DNA of 64,000 nucleotides from Nissolia schottii (GCA_003254905.1 QANU01021212.1:1-64000); one strand, 5' to 3'; numbered from the stretch's first letter, positions 44,710 to 56,422 are shown. Notes: a model not told the origin generated them from the sequence alone. Program-made: numbers and translations.

Positions 44710-47700
44710 TAATATTAATTCTAAGCCCTTATTTTATGAAAAATACTAATAAATCATAGTTATTTGTTAAAGTTGAATCAGTAGAGTGATGTAAAATGAT
44801 ATTAACTCGTAAATTACGAGTGAATCCAACTATTTTATTTCATCAAACTGATCTTGCAATTTTTGACAATAATTATGACAAAAGAATTTCTTGATGAATA
44901 TCACCTCTCTTGTGTATACAACTGTTTAGCTACTTTTCAAATCCAGATCAGGACTATATGAACAAGAGGCCATATTGGTAAAAACACATACAATTCCGCG
45001 TAGCTACCTCTAATGGCTGTGACGGAATGGAACTCATTTACTTGCAGACCCATAGCAAGTTATTGTAATTAATTAGTTAAGTGTCATTTGCATAAAGTAA
45101 ATTAATTGGCCGACACTAACATATATTGTAAAAAAAGGAGACTCTGTTTAATGCCTTGGCTACTCAATTGTAAATCTTATGCCTGCATTTAAGAAAGTCA
45201 ATTTCCCTAATTATATGCTTTTCAATAATATCATTGACTAAAGTTTTTATTTAAAAATGAATTTATTTTTAATGAATTATTATTGGTATAAATATTTTTA
45301 TACTATCAAAACTATATATTTTTGGCTTTTTAGAATAATTACTTACGTTTAGACTATTGCCACTCTTGTATGCCTATCCACACTCCTCATTTGTACCATT
45401 TTACTTTAATTTTCTAACTTACGTATCCTCACTTCACACTTTCTTCTATTTATTTTTGTTTATTCACACTCTCAATCACTTCCTCCCTCTTTTTAAAATA
45501 TTCTATTTATTTTTGTATATCCACAATTTTAGGGTGTGTTTAAGAAAGCTTTAAAATTAAACTTATTTTAAGAATTGCTTATTTTAATAATCATTTTTTT
45601 ATATAATCGATTATGTGAGAATCAATTTATGTTTGAATATTTAGACTAAAAAGTAATTTTAAGATAATATGTTATGTTTGAATTGTATGAAAAAAGTTGT
45701 TTTTGTATGATAGAATTACTAAAATGAGTATGAAATATTTATTTAAACTATATAATATATTAATGCTAGAGTTAATTTTGTAAAAACAAAAAATGGCATG
45801 TACTATGCAAACAACTTTTCACTCTACATGTCCAAAATTTTAGATGGGGATTATTTTGCAAAAACAGCTTCTTCTTTTTTTTTTTCAGGAGAAAAGCTGT
45901 TAATTGTAGATTGTATTTTACCCAAACATAATGGATGTCATCCAAACAGCTTGAAAAAAAAATAGCTGTTTCGAATGGTTGCCAAACATACACTTAATTA
46001 CTTCCTCCCTTTTAAAAAATAATTAATTATACCCTGTTTTAATTTTTCTCAAATAGATGAGATTTAATATTACATGTTAAATTTTATAAGATATATTAAT
46101 GTTAAATATTTCCTTGAGCTTTATTATTATTTAATAATGCACATAACCACATTCCAAACAGAATTATTATTATTTTTTGGTTGCTTGGGAAGTGTTCACC
46201 ACTGATAGTAACTAATTTTCTTCGAGACTTTGAGATCAAATAAATGGACATGCTTCTCTCAACAAAGTATTTTTCATACACACTGTCAGTAATCGAACCT
46301 CTGATCAAATGCTTAAGACACTCAGTCATCTACTAATTATGTTAAGCTTTGTTGGAATCCCAAACAACATTATGGCCTTATGGGTGTATTGAGTTTTGAT
46401 CCACATAAGATGACAAAAATATCTATGAATTTGGATACCCGCGTATATTACCCTTGACGGGTACGGATATGTCTACAATTTTTGTACCCATGACGATGGG
46501 TATTTATATTCATTTACTAATAAGTATGGATACGGGAAATGAGGTACCCCACTTATGGATATTCGCAATTACCCATTAATATGTAAAATTATGTAAATAT
46601 TTTTACCTATATAAATTTAAAAACTAAAAAACTCTAATTCATTTTTATTTATGACGTTATTGAATTTTCATTATGTATATTTGTTAATTAAATTATGATC
46701 GGTTAATAGTAGTGTTGTAATATATATTATATTTGATAATAGTGTTATAATATATAATATATACGGATAGCACTGGGCATGCACCTGTCCCATAAATACT
46801 CATTGTAATTCTTAATTCCATTTTTTGAATAAATTCATTTTTTGGATAAAGAAAAACAATAACGTGTGTATATGCACAGAAGTGTGTATATATTCAAATC
46901 AATTTTTATTTAGTATGAAATAGTTTCATGTTATAATAAAATAATTCTAAGCAAATCATCTAAAAAACTATAGAATTTATAATTTTAATAAATTGAATTC
47001 CTATTAGTTTTAAGAAATCAAATCAATTCACAATTTTTAAAATACTAAACATAATATTTGTTGAGATTTAATTTACAAATTAAATTATTTTTATACAGTA
47101 TGGTTACAAGAAAAATACTCATTAAACATATAAAAATATGGTTATAAGAAAAATGCTCATGAGGCTCACTCTTTATAAAGTAGATGTGTTAAAAGAATCT
47201 CAATGTGTAAACATATTTTTATATCTTCAAATGGCAAAATGGTGGTTAAAAAAAAAAAACGAAACGAAACAAATCCATTGACTGACTATAATTAAACGAA
47301 CGTACGTAGTAGGTTGGAAGCTGTTATGATTATGACTAACTTATTTCTTTGCTACGGTATCTTTCACACAATTAAAAATCTTAGCATTCAAAATTCTATA
47401 CGGTGACAAATCAAGAAAAGTATCATCACTCAATTTAATAATTTGAAAAACACGCATTTAGAATTATTTTTGTTGACTTATAATATTTAATTTAAACACA
47501 AGAATTTGAAAATCAAGAATACTTATACTATCTTAGGCCGCATTAGCCTTTGAAGATCACGGAATATTTTGTTTAGAAATATAAATATGAATTAATTAAA
47601 ATTTTTTATGGGAAAATAATTTAATTTCTGTACATTTATAGTTATTTCATAGGAAATACATTTATCAAATACTTTGATAATATAACATATACAATTAAGT

Positions 47701-48130
47701 CATAATATAGAATAATTTACATAATTAGTTTATTTTACCATAATACTTTTTTTATTTTATTAATTTCAAAAAGTAAGTTATAATATATTTATTCTGGTCA
47801 ATAACTTTTTAATGGATAACGAACTTAATTTATTATTTAAATTTTTATGGTTAATGAATTTAAAAATTCTTATCAAGTAAATTTAAGATTATAATGATTG
47901 ATTAGTAAGAAATAAATTCATATTTAAAAAAGACATGAGTTCAAATATTGATAACATACAAGAGAATATGTAAATATTATTAACTTGGGTGGGATTATCA
48001 ATGCCAAATCCTCTAAAATTTTTGTGAATAATAAAAAAAGAAGAATTACCAAAAAGAAAAAGAAAAATGAAGAGACAATAAAGTAAAATAAAATAATTAA
48101 ATGCAACCGTGTGGGTGGGGTTATAGAAAA
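42474..48130. other. Long AT-rich intergenic region
   Basis: No gene is supported. It contains microsatellites (43161-43197 GT/AT; 44680-44709 CA/AT), a possible decayed fold-back element (45535-45995, with GTGTGTTTAAGAAAGCT against AGCTGTTTCGAATGG...CAAACATACAC), and a patch at 46430-46560 with repeated GGGTA/TACCC words. Open frames at 43044, 45357 and 47924 are low-complexity and lack motifs. Confidence 0.5.
43161..43197. repeat. Compound (GT)n(AT)n microsatellite
   Basis: GTGTGTGTATGTATATATATATATATGTGTGTG-type run. Confidence 0.85.
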
Positions 48131-48149
48131 TAAAAATAAAAAGAATTTA

Positions 48150-49732
48150 TTTAGATATGTTCTCAATTTCATTCATTCACTCACTTTCTCTCTCTCTCGC
48201 TCTTCAATTTCTGCTTCTTTTCCTTCCAAAAACGGAGCTTCCACCCACTTCCTTGTTCTTCTCTTCTCTCTCTTCTCAACGATACCTAGGTCTCACTTGT
48301 TGTTTTCTGTGATCGGTGAGTTTCTAGGGTCATTCCTTTTTGCTTCCGTTGTGCTTCATATTATTTCTTCTCCCTTTGATTGTTCACTTTTTTTGTCTTA
48401 AATTTTTGTGTGTGTGGTTTATTCTTGATGCAATAGCTTTTAATTGGTTGAGATTTGTGTTTAATTGAGCAAACATGTTGGTGTAGTGATTGGTGTGAAG
48501 TGGATGCTTCAGTTGTAGTGGTAAAGAGAATGTTAATAAAGTCGTGATTTTTATTTATTTTTGGTGGAGAATTAATGTTTTTGGAATCTGGGTTTTGCTG
48601 ATTTCATGTATATAATTATGTGTTTGTGTCATGTTACTTTGTGCCTCAAAGTATATTCCGTTCAACTTGTGATTTTTGGTAAATTACATTTGATTTAATC
48701 AGTGAGTAAATAGAGAAAAGTAAGGGTAGAACAATAGAACCTCCAGATTTTGGTTTATGACTTTATGTCATATGTCACTCTTCTTTTCCCCTTAGTATAT
48801 ATTCTTTACCAATGTTTACCATAAAAGCAAGTTTATAGTCCCTTTGTTGATACTAAATTAAGCCTTTCTGTCAATCAGAAAGAAGATCCAGGAGGCTTAA
48901 CAGGGACGAATATATGCATTTATCTTTTTCTTTTTTGGCTTATACTGGAATATTTGTGAATCAGATTGCTGGTTGACTGTTGAAGAGTTGATGCAAAGAA
49001 TCTAATAATTATTTTTGAAGAGTATATGCTTAGGCAAAATCATATAATTGATTTTCAAACCAAAATGCTTGGAATAGCAAAATCATGTGATCGATTTTCA
49101 AACTAAAATGTTTGGATCAAACCATTATTTACTGTGCAAAACTTAATTACCATTTCCAAACTCAATCTTCCCAGCCCCTTCTTCTCCTGACATGGGACAA
49201 AATAGCAAAATGAAGCTAGTAAAAGTAAAGATCAAGTAACCTGGGGGTGTGGTTGAGTGGAAGAGGCTCATTCTCCCTTAACCAAATGTTAGGGGTTCAA
49301 TCCCTGACTTTGGGTATGGAGTATCTTTAAATCTTAGGGCCAGCTATCTCACCCTTAGAGGTGCCTATATGCCAGCAAAGAGATTATTTACTAGGCTCGC
49401 ATTGGTCAACATCTTGGTCGTGTACAGAAAAAAAGAAGTAAAGATCAAGTTAATATTGTTTTAGGATTATTTTTAACTGACAATTGTTTACATTATGATC
49501 ATATTTGTTTCGTAAATTATGATAAAGCAGTGCAGTCTATAATGATCCCCTTTTGTACTTCTGAAATGAGATTTTACACTGAGCAGCAGAAAATATTTCA
49601 TACAGATTGAATTTATCTGGTAGCTGGATATTTCTTGCTATTTTAACAATTGTATTTTGTGTTTTATTTGCTGATTACTACAGCGCTATGGCCAAGGATT
49701 TGTCTTAAAGAGCATTTTTTTACCATTCCTAG
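48150..49732 (+). promoter_or_regulatory. 5' leader exon and leader intron of the DUF3475/DUF668 gene
   Basis: A CT-rich stretch at about 48180-48315 looks like a transcribed 5' leader. A donor at 48315/48316 (CG then GTGAG) and an acceptor at 49731-49732 (CCTAG) would remove a 1,417-bp intron, leaving only GTAAGCG before the start codon. A long intron in the 5' leader of a gene with one coding exon is common in this family and often raises expression. The transcription start is not determined. Confidence 0.6.
49238..49435 (+). mobile_element. tRNA-derived SINE, 198 bp
   Basis: The 5' part has RNA polymerase III boxes: box A TGTGGTTGAGTGG (from about 49249) and box B GGGGTTCAATCCC (49292-49304). 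It ends in an A-rich tail before a perfect 15-bp target duplication AAGTAAAGATCAAGT, at 49223-49237 and 49436-49450. It lies in the leader intron of the DUF3475/DUF668 gene, in the same orientation. It is not a functional tRNA gene, since no cloverleaf can be completed. Confidence 0.92.
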
Positions 49733-49739
49733 GTAAGCG

Positions 49740-51536
49740 ATGGTTGCTGAATCATGGTTTCGAAGTTTATGGAAGACTCATAGGAAGGATGGTACTTCTT
49801 CTGAGAAGGTGGTGATTGGAGTATTAGCATTTGAAGTTGCGAGCTTGATGTCCAAGATTGTTAATTTGTGGCAGTCTTTGAGTGATAAACAGGTTGCTAG
49901 GTTGAGAGAGGAGATCGCAAATTCAGTGGGTATAAAAAAGCTTGTTTCAGACGATGAGAATTTCATTGTCCGTTTAATCAGTTTAGAGATGCTTGAGAAT
50001 ATGGCGCATGTGGCTGAATCTGTGGCCAGGCTTGGGAAGAAATGCAGTGATACAAGTTTGAAGGGTTTTGACAATGCCTTTGACGAGTTTATCACCTTTG
50101 GTGTTGATCCATATAGGTGGGAATTCAGTAGCAAGAAGATGGAAAAAAAGGTTAAAAGGATGGAAAAGTTTATATCAGCTAATGCAAGTTTGTATCAAGA
50201 GATGGAATTGCTTGCTGATCTTGAGCAAACTCTTACAAGAATGAAGGCTTATGGTGAGTCAGATGGGGTAAATGTAGTTGACTATCAGAAGAAGATTGCA
50301 TGGAAGAGGGTGGAGGTGAAGAACTTAAAGGACATTTCTCTCTGGAACAGGACATATGATTATGCTGCTCTGCTTCTAGCAAGATCCCTGTGCACGATAT
50401 TCATTAGGATCAACAATGTATTTGGAATTCAAGAGATAATAGAGATTAGAAGAACCAAGAATTCGAGTGTTAGGAATTCGGGTTACAGTCATGACAGTCA
50501 ATCAGTCTCTGAGTTATTGCAATCTTCAGTGCACCCATCAGAGAATAACGTTGCTAGATTTGCTTCTGGACCCCTTGGTGCTTTTGCTGTTAGATCAGGT
50601 CAAAATGTTAGAACAAACAAAACTAGCATTTTTAGTTCAGGTCCTCTTGGTGACTCATCCATAAAGTCAGGTCCAATTTCAGGAAAGCTTAGGCGGGCCA
50701 ATTTTTTCTCAGGTCCTCTTGGAAGAAGTTTGAAAAAACCAGTCCCAGATAATTTAACAAATAATAACAGCAAGATTTGGAAGTTACATGGTCAGTCAAC
50801 CACCGTAAATGCAAAGGAAACTCACACACGACATAGTCGACTGACTCAAGTAGGACCTTTCAAAGGATGTATGGCCGCGGACAGTTCCTCTGTCGTCGAC
50901 TGCCACTCAAACAGAAATGATTTCTATTCAAGAACTCAGAAGCCTGAAGCTGCTAATTCGAACCTTCTTGCTTCTGGAAAAGCGGTTCATTGTACTAAAT
51001 CAGTCTTCAGTTCTCTATGCAGCCTAAAGCCGCCATCTGAATCCCTTGGCGCCGCTTCTTTAGCACTGCACTATGCAAATGTGATCATCGTGATCGAGAG
51101 GCTAGCAGCTTCTCCATACATGATTGGTCTTGATGCAAGAGATGATCTGTACATGATGTTACCCAGACGCATAAGGGGCGCTCTTAGGGCGAAGCTAAAT
51201 CCGTATTCCAAGGCCATGACATATGACGCAAGTCTAGCAGATGAATGGACTGAAGCAATGACGAGTATACTAGAGTGGTTGGCGCCATTGGCTCACAACA
51301 TGCTAAGGTGGCAATCTGAGAGAAGTTATGAGCAGCATAGCTTTGTCGCGCGGACGAACGTGTTACTGGTACAAACCCTTCACTTTGCAAATCAAGAAAA
51401 GACGGAAGCAATAATCACTGAGCTTCTTGTTGGTCTGAATTATGTGTGGAGATATGTTAGGGAGCTCAATGCAAAAGCTCTGGTAGAGGGTGGCAGTAGT
51501 AGAGTAGAAAACAAGTTTCCTCAACTGAATGGATAA
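49740..51536 (+). CDS. DUF3475/DUF668 family protein (PSK SIMULATOR-related)
   Basis: A single coding exon of 598 residues. The N-terminal DUF3475 spans about residues 24-82 (VIGVLAFEVASLMSKIVNLW). A basic, helical middle part follows (SSKKMEKKVKRMEKFISAN; coiled-coil tendency about 130-200). From about 270 a low-complexity linker carries three SGPLG motifs at a 24-residue spacing. The C-terminal DUF668 begins at about 435 (SLGAASLALHYANVIIVIE; MMLPRRIRGALRAKL) and is followed by a conserved helical tail (ETLxFANQEKTE-type, LNYVWRYVREL). Relatives in Arabidopsis include the PSI proteins, linked to growth and phytosulfokine signalling, but this one lacks the Gly-2 myristoylation start of PSI1 (it begins MVAESWF) and fits the other subgroup of DUF668 proteins. 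Its molecular role is unknown. The ATG at 49740 is the first after the leader acceptor. Confidence 0.93.
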   Translation: MVAESWFRSLWKTHRKDGTSSEKVVIGVLAFEVASLMSKIVNLWQSLSDKQVARLREEIANSVGIKKLVSDDENFIVRLISLEMLENMAHVAESVARLGKKCSDTSLKGFDNAFDEFITFGVDPYRWEFSSKKMEKKVKRMEKFISANASLYQEMELLADLEQTLTRMKAYGESDGVNVVDYQKKIAWKRVEVKNLKDISLWNRTYDYAALLLARSLCTIFIRINNVFGIQEIIEIRRTKNSSVRNSGYSHDSQSVSELLQSSVHPSENNVARFASGPLGAFAVRSGQNVRTNKTSIFSSGPLGDSSIKSGPISGKLRRANFFSGPLGRSLKKPVPDNLTNNNSKIWKLHGQSTTVNAKETHTRHSRLTQVGPFKGCMAADSSSVVDCHSNRNDFYSRTQKPEAANSNLLASGKAVHCTKSVFSSLCSLKPPSESLGAASLALHYANVIIVIERLAASPYMIGLDARDDLYMMLPRRIRGALRAKLNPYSKAMTYDASLADEWTEAMTSILEWLAPLAHNMLRWQSERSYEQHSFVARTNVLLVQTLHFANQEKTEAIITELLVGLNYVWRYVRELNAKALVEGGSSRVENKFPQLNG

Positions 51537-53050
51537 ACAATTTTCCATTTAGCTCTTGGCAGTTTCCAACAGAAGAAGTGCAGTTCCTGTGACCAGTGAG
51601 TGATTGGGATCAAGATTTTCAGAGACACCAAATTTCTGGGCTCTTAAAAATCTCAACCAATGTGAACCAACGTGCTTGGTGAAGTATGAGAGAAATGCTC
51701 ATATCCACTATCATAGTAACTATATGGTATCAGAATGCATTATTGGTGAGGAATGTTCTTTATTAAAATGTAGCATTGTTTGATGAGTTCTTTCCTCAAC
51801 TTGTTGTTGGCTCGCTGGTCCTATCTTTGAAAGGTTGGTTCCTGCTTGCTGTTGAGAGAGTGCATATATGTGAGCATTGCATAAATTGTATAATGTATAG
51901 TTTTATCACGCTGGTTATTTCTACGTTGATATCGTTTGAGTGGTTAGGCATGAACATTTGGAGATGCTTGTATGCGGTACTGTTATCTTGATTCCACTCA
52001 CGTTGGTTTAGTAGATACACTGGATAAGAAGCTAGAAAGAAAATAAACTTAATGCACCGAGAGGATGCTTTTGTGTTGCGTAAGTAGACACAATGGATAA
52101 GAGTATGAACAAATGCATTAGAGAGAACATTGGATAGTTTTTATTTGGGGGGGGGGGGGAAGATGATAGAATTTTGCTTGTGTGTTTTAGGCATGTGTGA
52201 AGAAGGCCTCCATCATAAATTTTTTTTGGTAAGACTTCAATTCTTGTTGTCATGTTAAGCCTTAACATAATAGTTAACTTAGTCACATTGTTGTCACGTG
52301 CATCCACGTGACACGATTAAATCAACTATTGCTTGCTCTATTTATTTTTGTGTTGTTTTCAACGTATGCTTGTTATCTTCTTCTTTTTCTTTGTTACAGT
52401 TCTGTGAGTCGCCGTCTCGCTGCCGCTATCGAAGCAATTACAGACCTTTACATGTTTCTCTCCTCCTCTTCTCTCACTTTCACCACGTGGTCAAGTTCAT
52501 GGTCACGTCAATAGTAAACGACTTAACATGGTAACAGGCTAAAATCTTGCGCAGGCAATTTTTAACAAATAAATTTGTAAAATATAAAATTTAAATTTTC
52601 TGAGGAAGTAGAAACATATTTAATCCTATTTATTTGTAGTAAATTTGTTTATTTTTAACCATTTTTAAAAGTAAATTCATTGAATTTTGTATATTTTATA
52701 TGGTATTTAACAAATTTTTCATTAATCATATTATTAAAATAGTTAATTTGTAGGAGATTTAGAAATTTAATTATCATTTGAACTTATGATATACTTTTTT
52801 ATAAATATTATATTAAAAAATATTACTTTATTAAATTTTATTATGACATATTTGTGCACTATGTTAGATTATAAAATGATGATAAAAATATAATAAAACA
52901 TTTAGAATACCCTTTTATGTAGAGCACATGTTGGTAGTGTAAGAGGGAATTGTTTTTGCATTAATATTTTAGTGGGAAATAAATAATTATTAATATTATT
53001 ATTCGAGTTTAATTGTAATTAGATTAGTAAACTATCATCTAATAAAATCA
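51537..53050. other. 3' flank of the DUF668 gene and spacer
   Basis: The first few hundred bases are probably 3' untranslated. A run of 12-13 G lies at 52146-52158. 52298-52534 has overlapping open frames of 68-78 codons with no motif. The remainder is AT-rich. I support no gene here. Confidence 0.5.
52292..52313. promoter_or_regulatory. Palindromic pair of G-boxes
   Basis: Arms TGTCACGTG and CACGTGACA, perfectly inverted, are separated by four bases. Each contains the CACGTG core bound by plant bZIP and bHLH factors. No gene start is established nearby, so its function is open. Confidence 0.4.
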
Positions 53051-53076
53051 TTATATATATATATATATATATATAT
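53051..53076. repeat. (AT)n microsatellite
   Basis: Thirteen or so AT units followed by an ambiguous base at 53077. Confidence 0.9.
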
Positions 53077-53547
53077 NTGAATAAGTTAATAAATGACAAG
53101 GTTTGATTGAATAATAGTGAAGAAAAACTTTATATTATTAGTGCATATAACAATAAACTCTTACTATCATTATCATTATTATATAACAAATATTAGATAA
53201 AAAAAATTATCTTGAAACAAGATATACAATACAGATACAATATATAATACATAACGAAAAATTGCGCAACAACAAACGTGCATCTCTATCGAAGCATAGA
53301 TAATACATATACTGAATACAAATCATATTATATTAATTAGAAGCATAGTACAATACAATCAGTCAATACCTTTCACAGAGGTTCATACAAAATATACAAT
53401 AAGTGCAAAATAACGACAAGGAGCATACTACGCGTCTGCTCTTCACAAAATTAAGCACCCTAAAAGATACATACATAGGTCAGATACACCAAAAGAAGGA
53501 TAAATAGAAATATCAGGTCAAGTCGCGCTCTCGCTATCACTCAGGTC

Positions 53548-54062
53548 CAATCATCGTTAGCGGCCAAGCTGCCTCGAAAGGGGTCATGACCAGGCATATA
53601 AACTAGGTTTGACATCCTGGCACCGAACATCGATTTATAAGTCCTGTAATGCCTGTCCAGCAGGAAGGTCCACTGCACTGTGGCTGGGCAAGTGGAATAG
53701 GATCCTCCTTAAGGCTTTCCTCAAGGTCCTCCTTGGGGGTCATCCTCAATTACCTCAAATCTGAACTCAGAATCCTCATCCTCAACGTCCTCGTCCTCCT
53801 GATCCATTCCTAGGATCTTCCTCTGCCTCCCTCATAATGTCAGCTACAATAGCAGCCACATCACTCAGAACTGAATCGTCCTCTACGACGTTAGTCGCTG
53901 CAATAGTAGGACCCATGCATTCCTCCTCCTAACTGCTATCACGAACCAATATGGGATCATGACGATGATTAGTGTCCCATTTGGGTAAATAGATATATCG
54001 AAACTTTTTGCTGGCTTGAGAGCTGGGGCAACGATTGACACTAGCGGGGGTGGCAGAGGTGT
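53548..54062 (-). pseudogene. Decayed reverse-strand coding region beside the nested LTRs
   Basis: On the minus strand, reading from 54050 downward, protein-like segments follow each other with two or three frame changes and internal stops. They are KKFRYIYLPKWDTNHRHDP, then an acidic part (DSVLSDVAAIVADIMREAEE, DEDVEDEDSEFRFEVIEDD), then FLLDRHYRTYKSMFGARMS and MPGHDPFRGSLAANDDW before a stop at about 53548. I do not recognise the family. It ends just before a plus-oriented LTR, so it could be an antisense accessory frame of a retrotransposon (known in some Ty3/gypsy Tat elements such as Grande), or an unrelated host gene fragment carried along. Confidence 0.5.
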
Positions 54063-54064
54063 AG

Positions 54065-56422
54065 TGTGACGACCCTTAGAGGAAAAAAAAAGGGGTCACA
54101 TTTCGCGCAAGATGCAAGGCAGAAAAGCCAAGCGCACTGCAGCGCGCCGCTGCTGACCAGAAAAATCGTATTCTGCATTTTTGTGGGCTAAGAGAGGGCC
54201 CGACCCGTCCCTTGGCCATCTCTCCCCTATAAATAGAGCTTTCTGTTGAAAGCTTTATAATCACTCTCTAGTTTGTTTTCCGTCTACTGTTTGCTTTCAA
54301 ATCCTTGAGAGATTCAATTGCAGTACAGTGAGAAGGTTGTCGTTCTCTGGGATTGATGCTTTAAAATGATCGTTCTTTGAGTTGTGATAATTTAAGCAAT
54401 AATGGATGATTGGTTTTGTTTAGGAATTTAACGAAGAAATAAACTGAAAATACAAAGCATAAATTAAGTTGAGTTTGGCTAGTAAAGAAAGGGTGTTGGG
54501 ATTTGATTTGCAATACTACTTTAATGTAACTAATAACTTAATAGATATGATCTATGAGTTCTTGATTTTATCTCCACCAGTTCTTAACTTAATCATCTCT
54601 TTCAAGCATGTTAAGATCACTCGGTTCCCTTTTATTATTTTGTCAATCTCTTGCACAAACTAACAAAGCAAATCGATATTAATTCAGGTGTTAAAACGAC
54701 TAATAATCTTAACTCTATTTCTAGCAATTAGGCTTAGTAGATGATTTAATCTAGCTCCAACTTAATGATTGTAACTTTCGTTCATAATTATGTAAGCATA
54801 ACATTGAGCTTAGAATAGCAAGGTTAAAACCTAACTTGGATACAACTCAATAGTATATCTTTCACTCATACAATCAAGTCTCAAATCAAGATTCAAAAAG
54901 CTAAACCAAAACTAGCATAAAGTACAAGATCAAATCATTAAAATCACGGAACAACATAGATTCATACAACAAAAGTCAAGATGGATACATTTAAGAAATA
55001 CAACGCATCAAATCCCAACAAGAAAGAAAGTTAACTATCCATGGACATGGATAGTTTACAAGCTTACAAGGACTTTAGAGAGAACATTAGGTTGAATAAG
55101 GATGGTGGTTTGTTTCCACACTTCCACCATGAACTACAACTGTTGAAAATTTCTTTAGCACTTCCCTTAAGGGATTCTCTAGCTCTTAAGCCTTTCTTCC
55201 TATTCCTAACTCAAAATATGGAGTGAATAATGTGGAGAGAATGGATGGAATGATATGGGAATGAGTGGAAGTGAATGGGAAGGATGGAAGTGTGTGAAGT
55301 GGGAGGAAGTGAGTTAGTGAAGCTGCAGGGGTGCCCTCTATTTATAGACTTCGACAAGGCCGCTGAGCGGGTCAGTTCCACCGTTGAGCGGGTATTCGCT
55401 GAGCGTATTGTTGGCTTCGTTGAGCGGATAAGTCCATCATGGCGGTTGCTAGTGGCTGATTTTCTGACAAATTCCCTGGCGGCGACAGCTTGTGGCGGCT
55501 GGCTTGGCTGGCATCATAAATATGGTTGCTGCAAGTGGCTTGGCGACTACAATCGCTCAGTGGGTTGGTGAAATCGCTGAGCGACCCAGTTGCATACCGC
55601 TGAGCGAGATGATGATGCCGCTGAGCGGACTGTCTTGAAAACTCTTCTTTCCCGCTTCATCCCTTGTAACAATTGCATGGTATTTTCTCTTTTTGTAATC
55701 CTTCTTATTTTTCTGCAATTTTTATCAAAGTTTAACAATTTATCCATACATGGGCTATCTTTTCAAGATTTGTAAGACGGGGAATAAATTTGCAAGGTTG
55801 TATAAAAACAAAGTAGATAAGTGCCAATTAAGTTCTTTAAAATCATCACAATTTGACACTTTTCACTCTGGGAAGGAGAGGCCATGGTTTGCAGGTCTAG
55901 TTTGGAGAAGAAGATGAAGTTTTTGGGAGCTTTGGAAGAAGGAGAAAAAGAGAATGGGTGGATTTTTGCTTTCCTTTTGGGTATGTAAGTGAAAAGTGAA
56001 GTTTGAGTGAAGAGTGGGTGAAGAAAAAAGGGAAAAGTTGCTTTGTGGAGTATCTAATGTCATAAAAAGACGTGCGTGATGCGAGATGCTTCAAAAAAAG
56101 CTAAAAGGGAAGCATTTTTATTTTTCTGTGTAGAACCATAACTAAAATAGACAGTTATTTTTAAAACATAACTAAAGTGGGTCTCACATGGGTCTCTAGT
56201 CTCTCGGGACCTCAGGCAGAGATAAAGTGGGTCACGTAGACTAGCGTAAGTTCAATTGACTAACCCTCAGAAGTTTTCAAATCAGTGTGACTGGGGGAAT
56301 TTATTATTAAATCTATAAATTATTATTGTATGGTTCGAGAATATCCCTAATCACAGTTAAATGTTGATTACTGCATAACAGAAAACATAATGTTTACATT
56401 TAGCAAAAAATGGGGTGTTACA
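54065..56422 (+). mobile_element. LTR (outer), interrupted by a second LTR
   Basis: It begins TGTGACGACCC (54065) and ends GGGGTGTTACA (56422). A TATA box TATAAATAG lies at 54228-54236, 165 bases in, on the plus strand. Without the inner insertion (54381-55851) it would be about 885 bp. G-rich sequence GCGGGGGTGGCAGAGG just before its start could be a polypurine tract, which would make it the 3' LTR of an element extending left; a clear left LTR is not visible. Confidence 0.65.
54383..55850 (-). mobile_element. LTR (inner, solo), inserted in the outer LTR in reverse orientation
   Basis: The ends TGTGATAATTTAA (54383) and TTAAAATCATCACA (ending 55850) are inverted and of TG...CA type. The 5-mer TTTGA occurs at 54376-54380 and 55852-55856, within two bases of each end, and is probably the target duplication. 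A minus-strand TATA box (TATAAATAG) lies at 55338-55346. 55350-55630 holds about eight copies of CGCTGAGCG-type words, a compositional oddity within the LTR. The open frame 55275-55571 (plus) is in this LTR and not a gene. Confidence 0.7.

Noticed and set aside
49249..49310. Possible tRNA gene (box A and box B present)
   Set aside because: No acceptor or anticodon stem can be closed, and the whole unit has a target duplication and tail, so it is a SINE.
52298..52534. Small gene after the G-box pair (68-78 codons in two overlapping frames)
   Set aside because: Ser/Leu-rich low-complexity frames with no motif and no clear start or splice signal; I could not support a gene.
55275..55571. 98-codon plus-strand open frame as a gene
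   Set aside because: It lies wholly within the inner LTR, in the G+C-rich CGCTGAGCG stretch, and has no protein motif.
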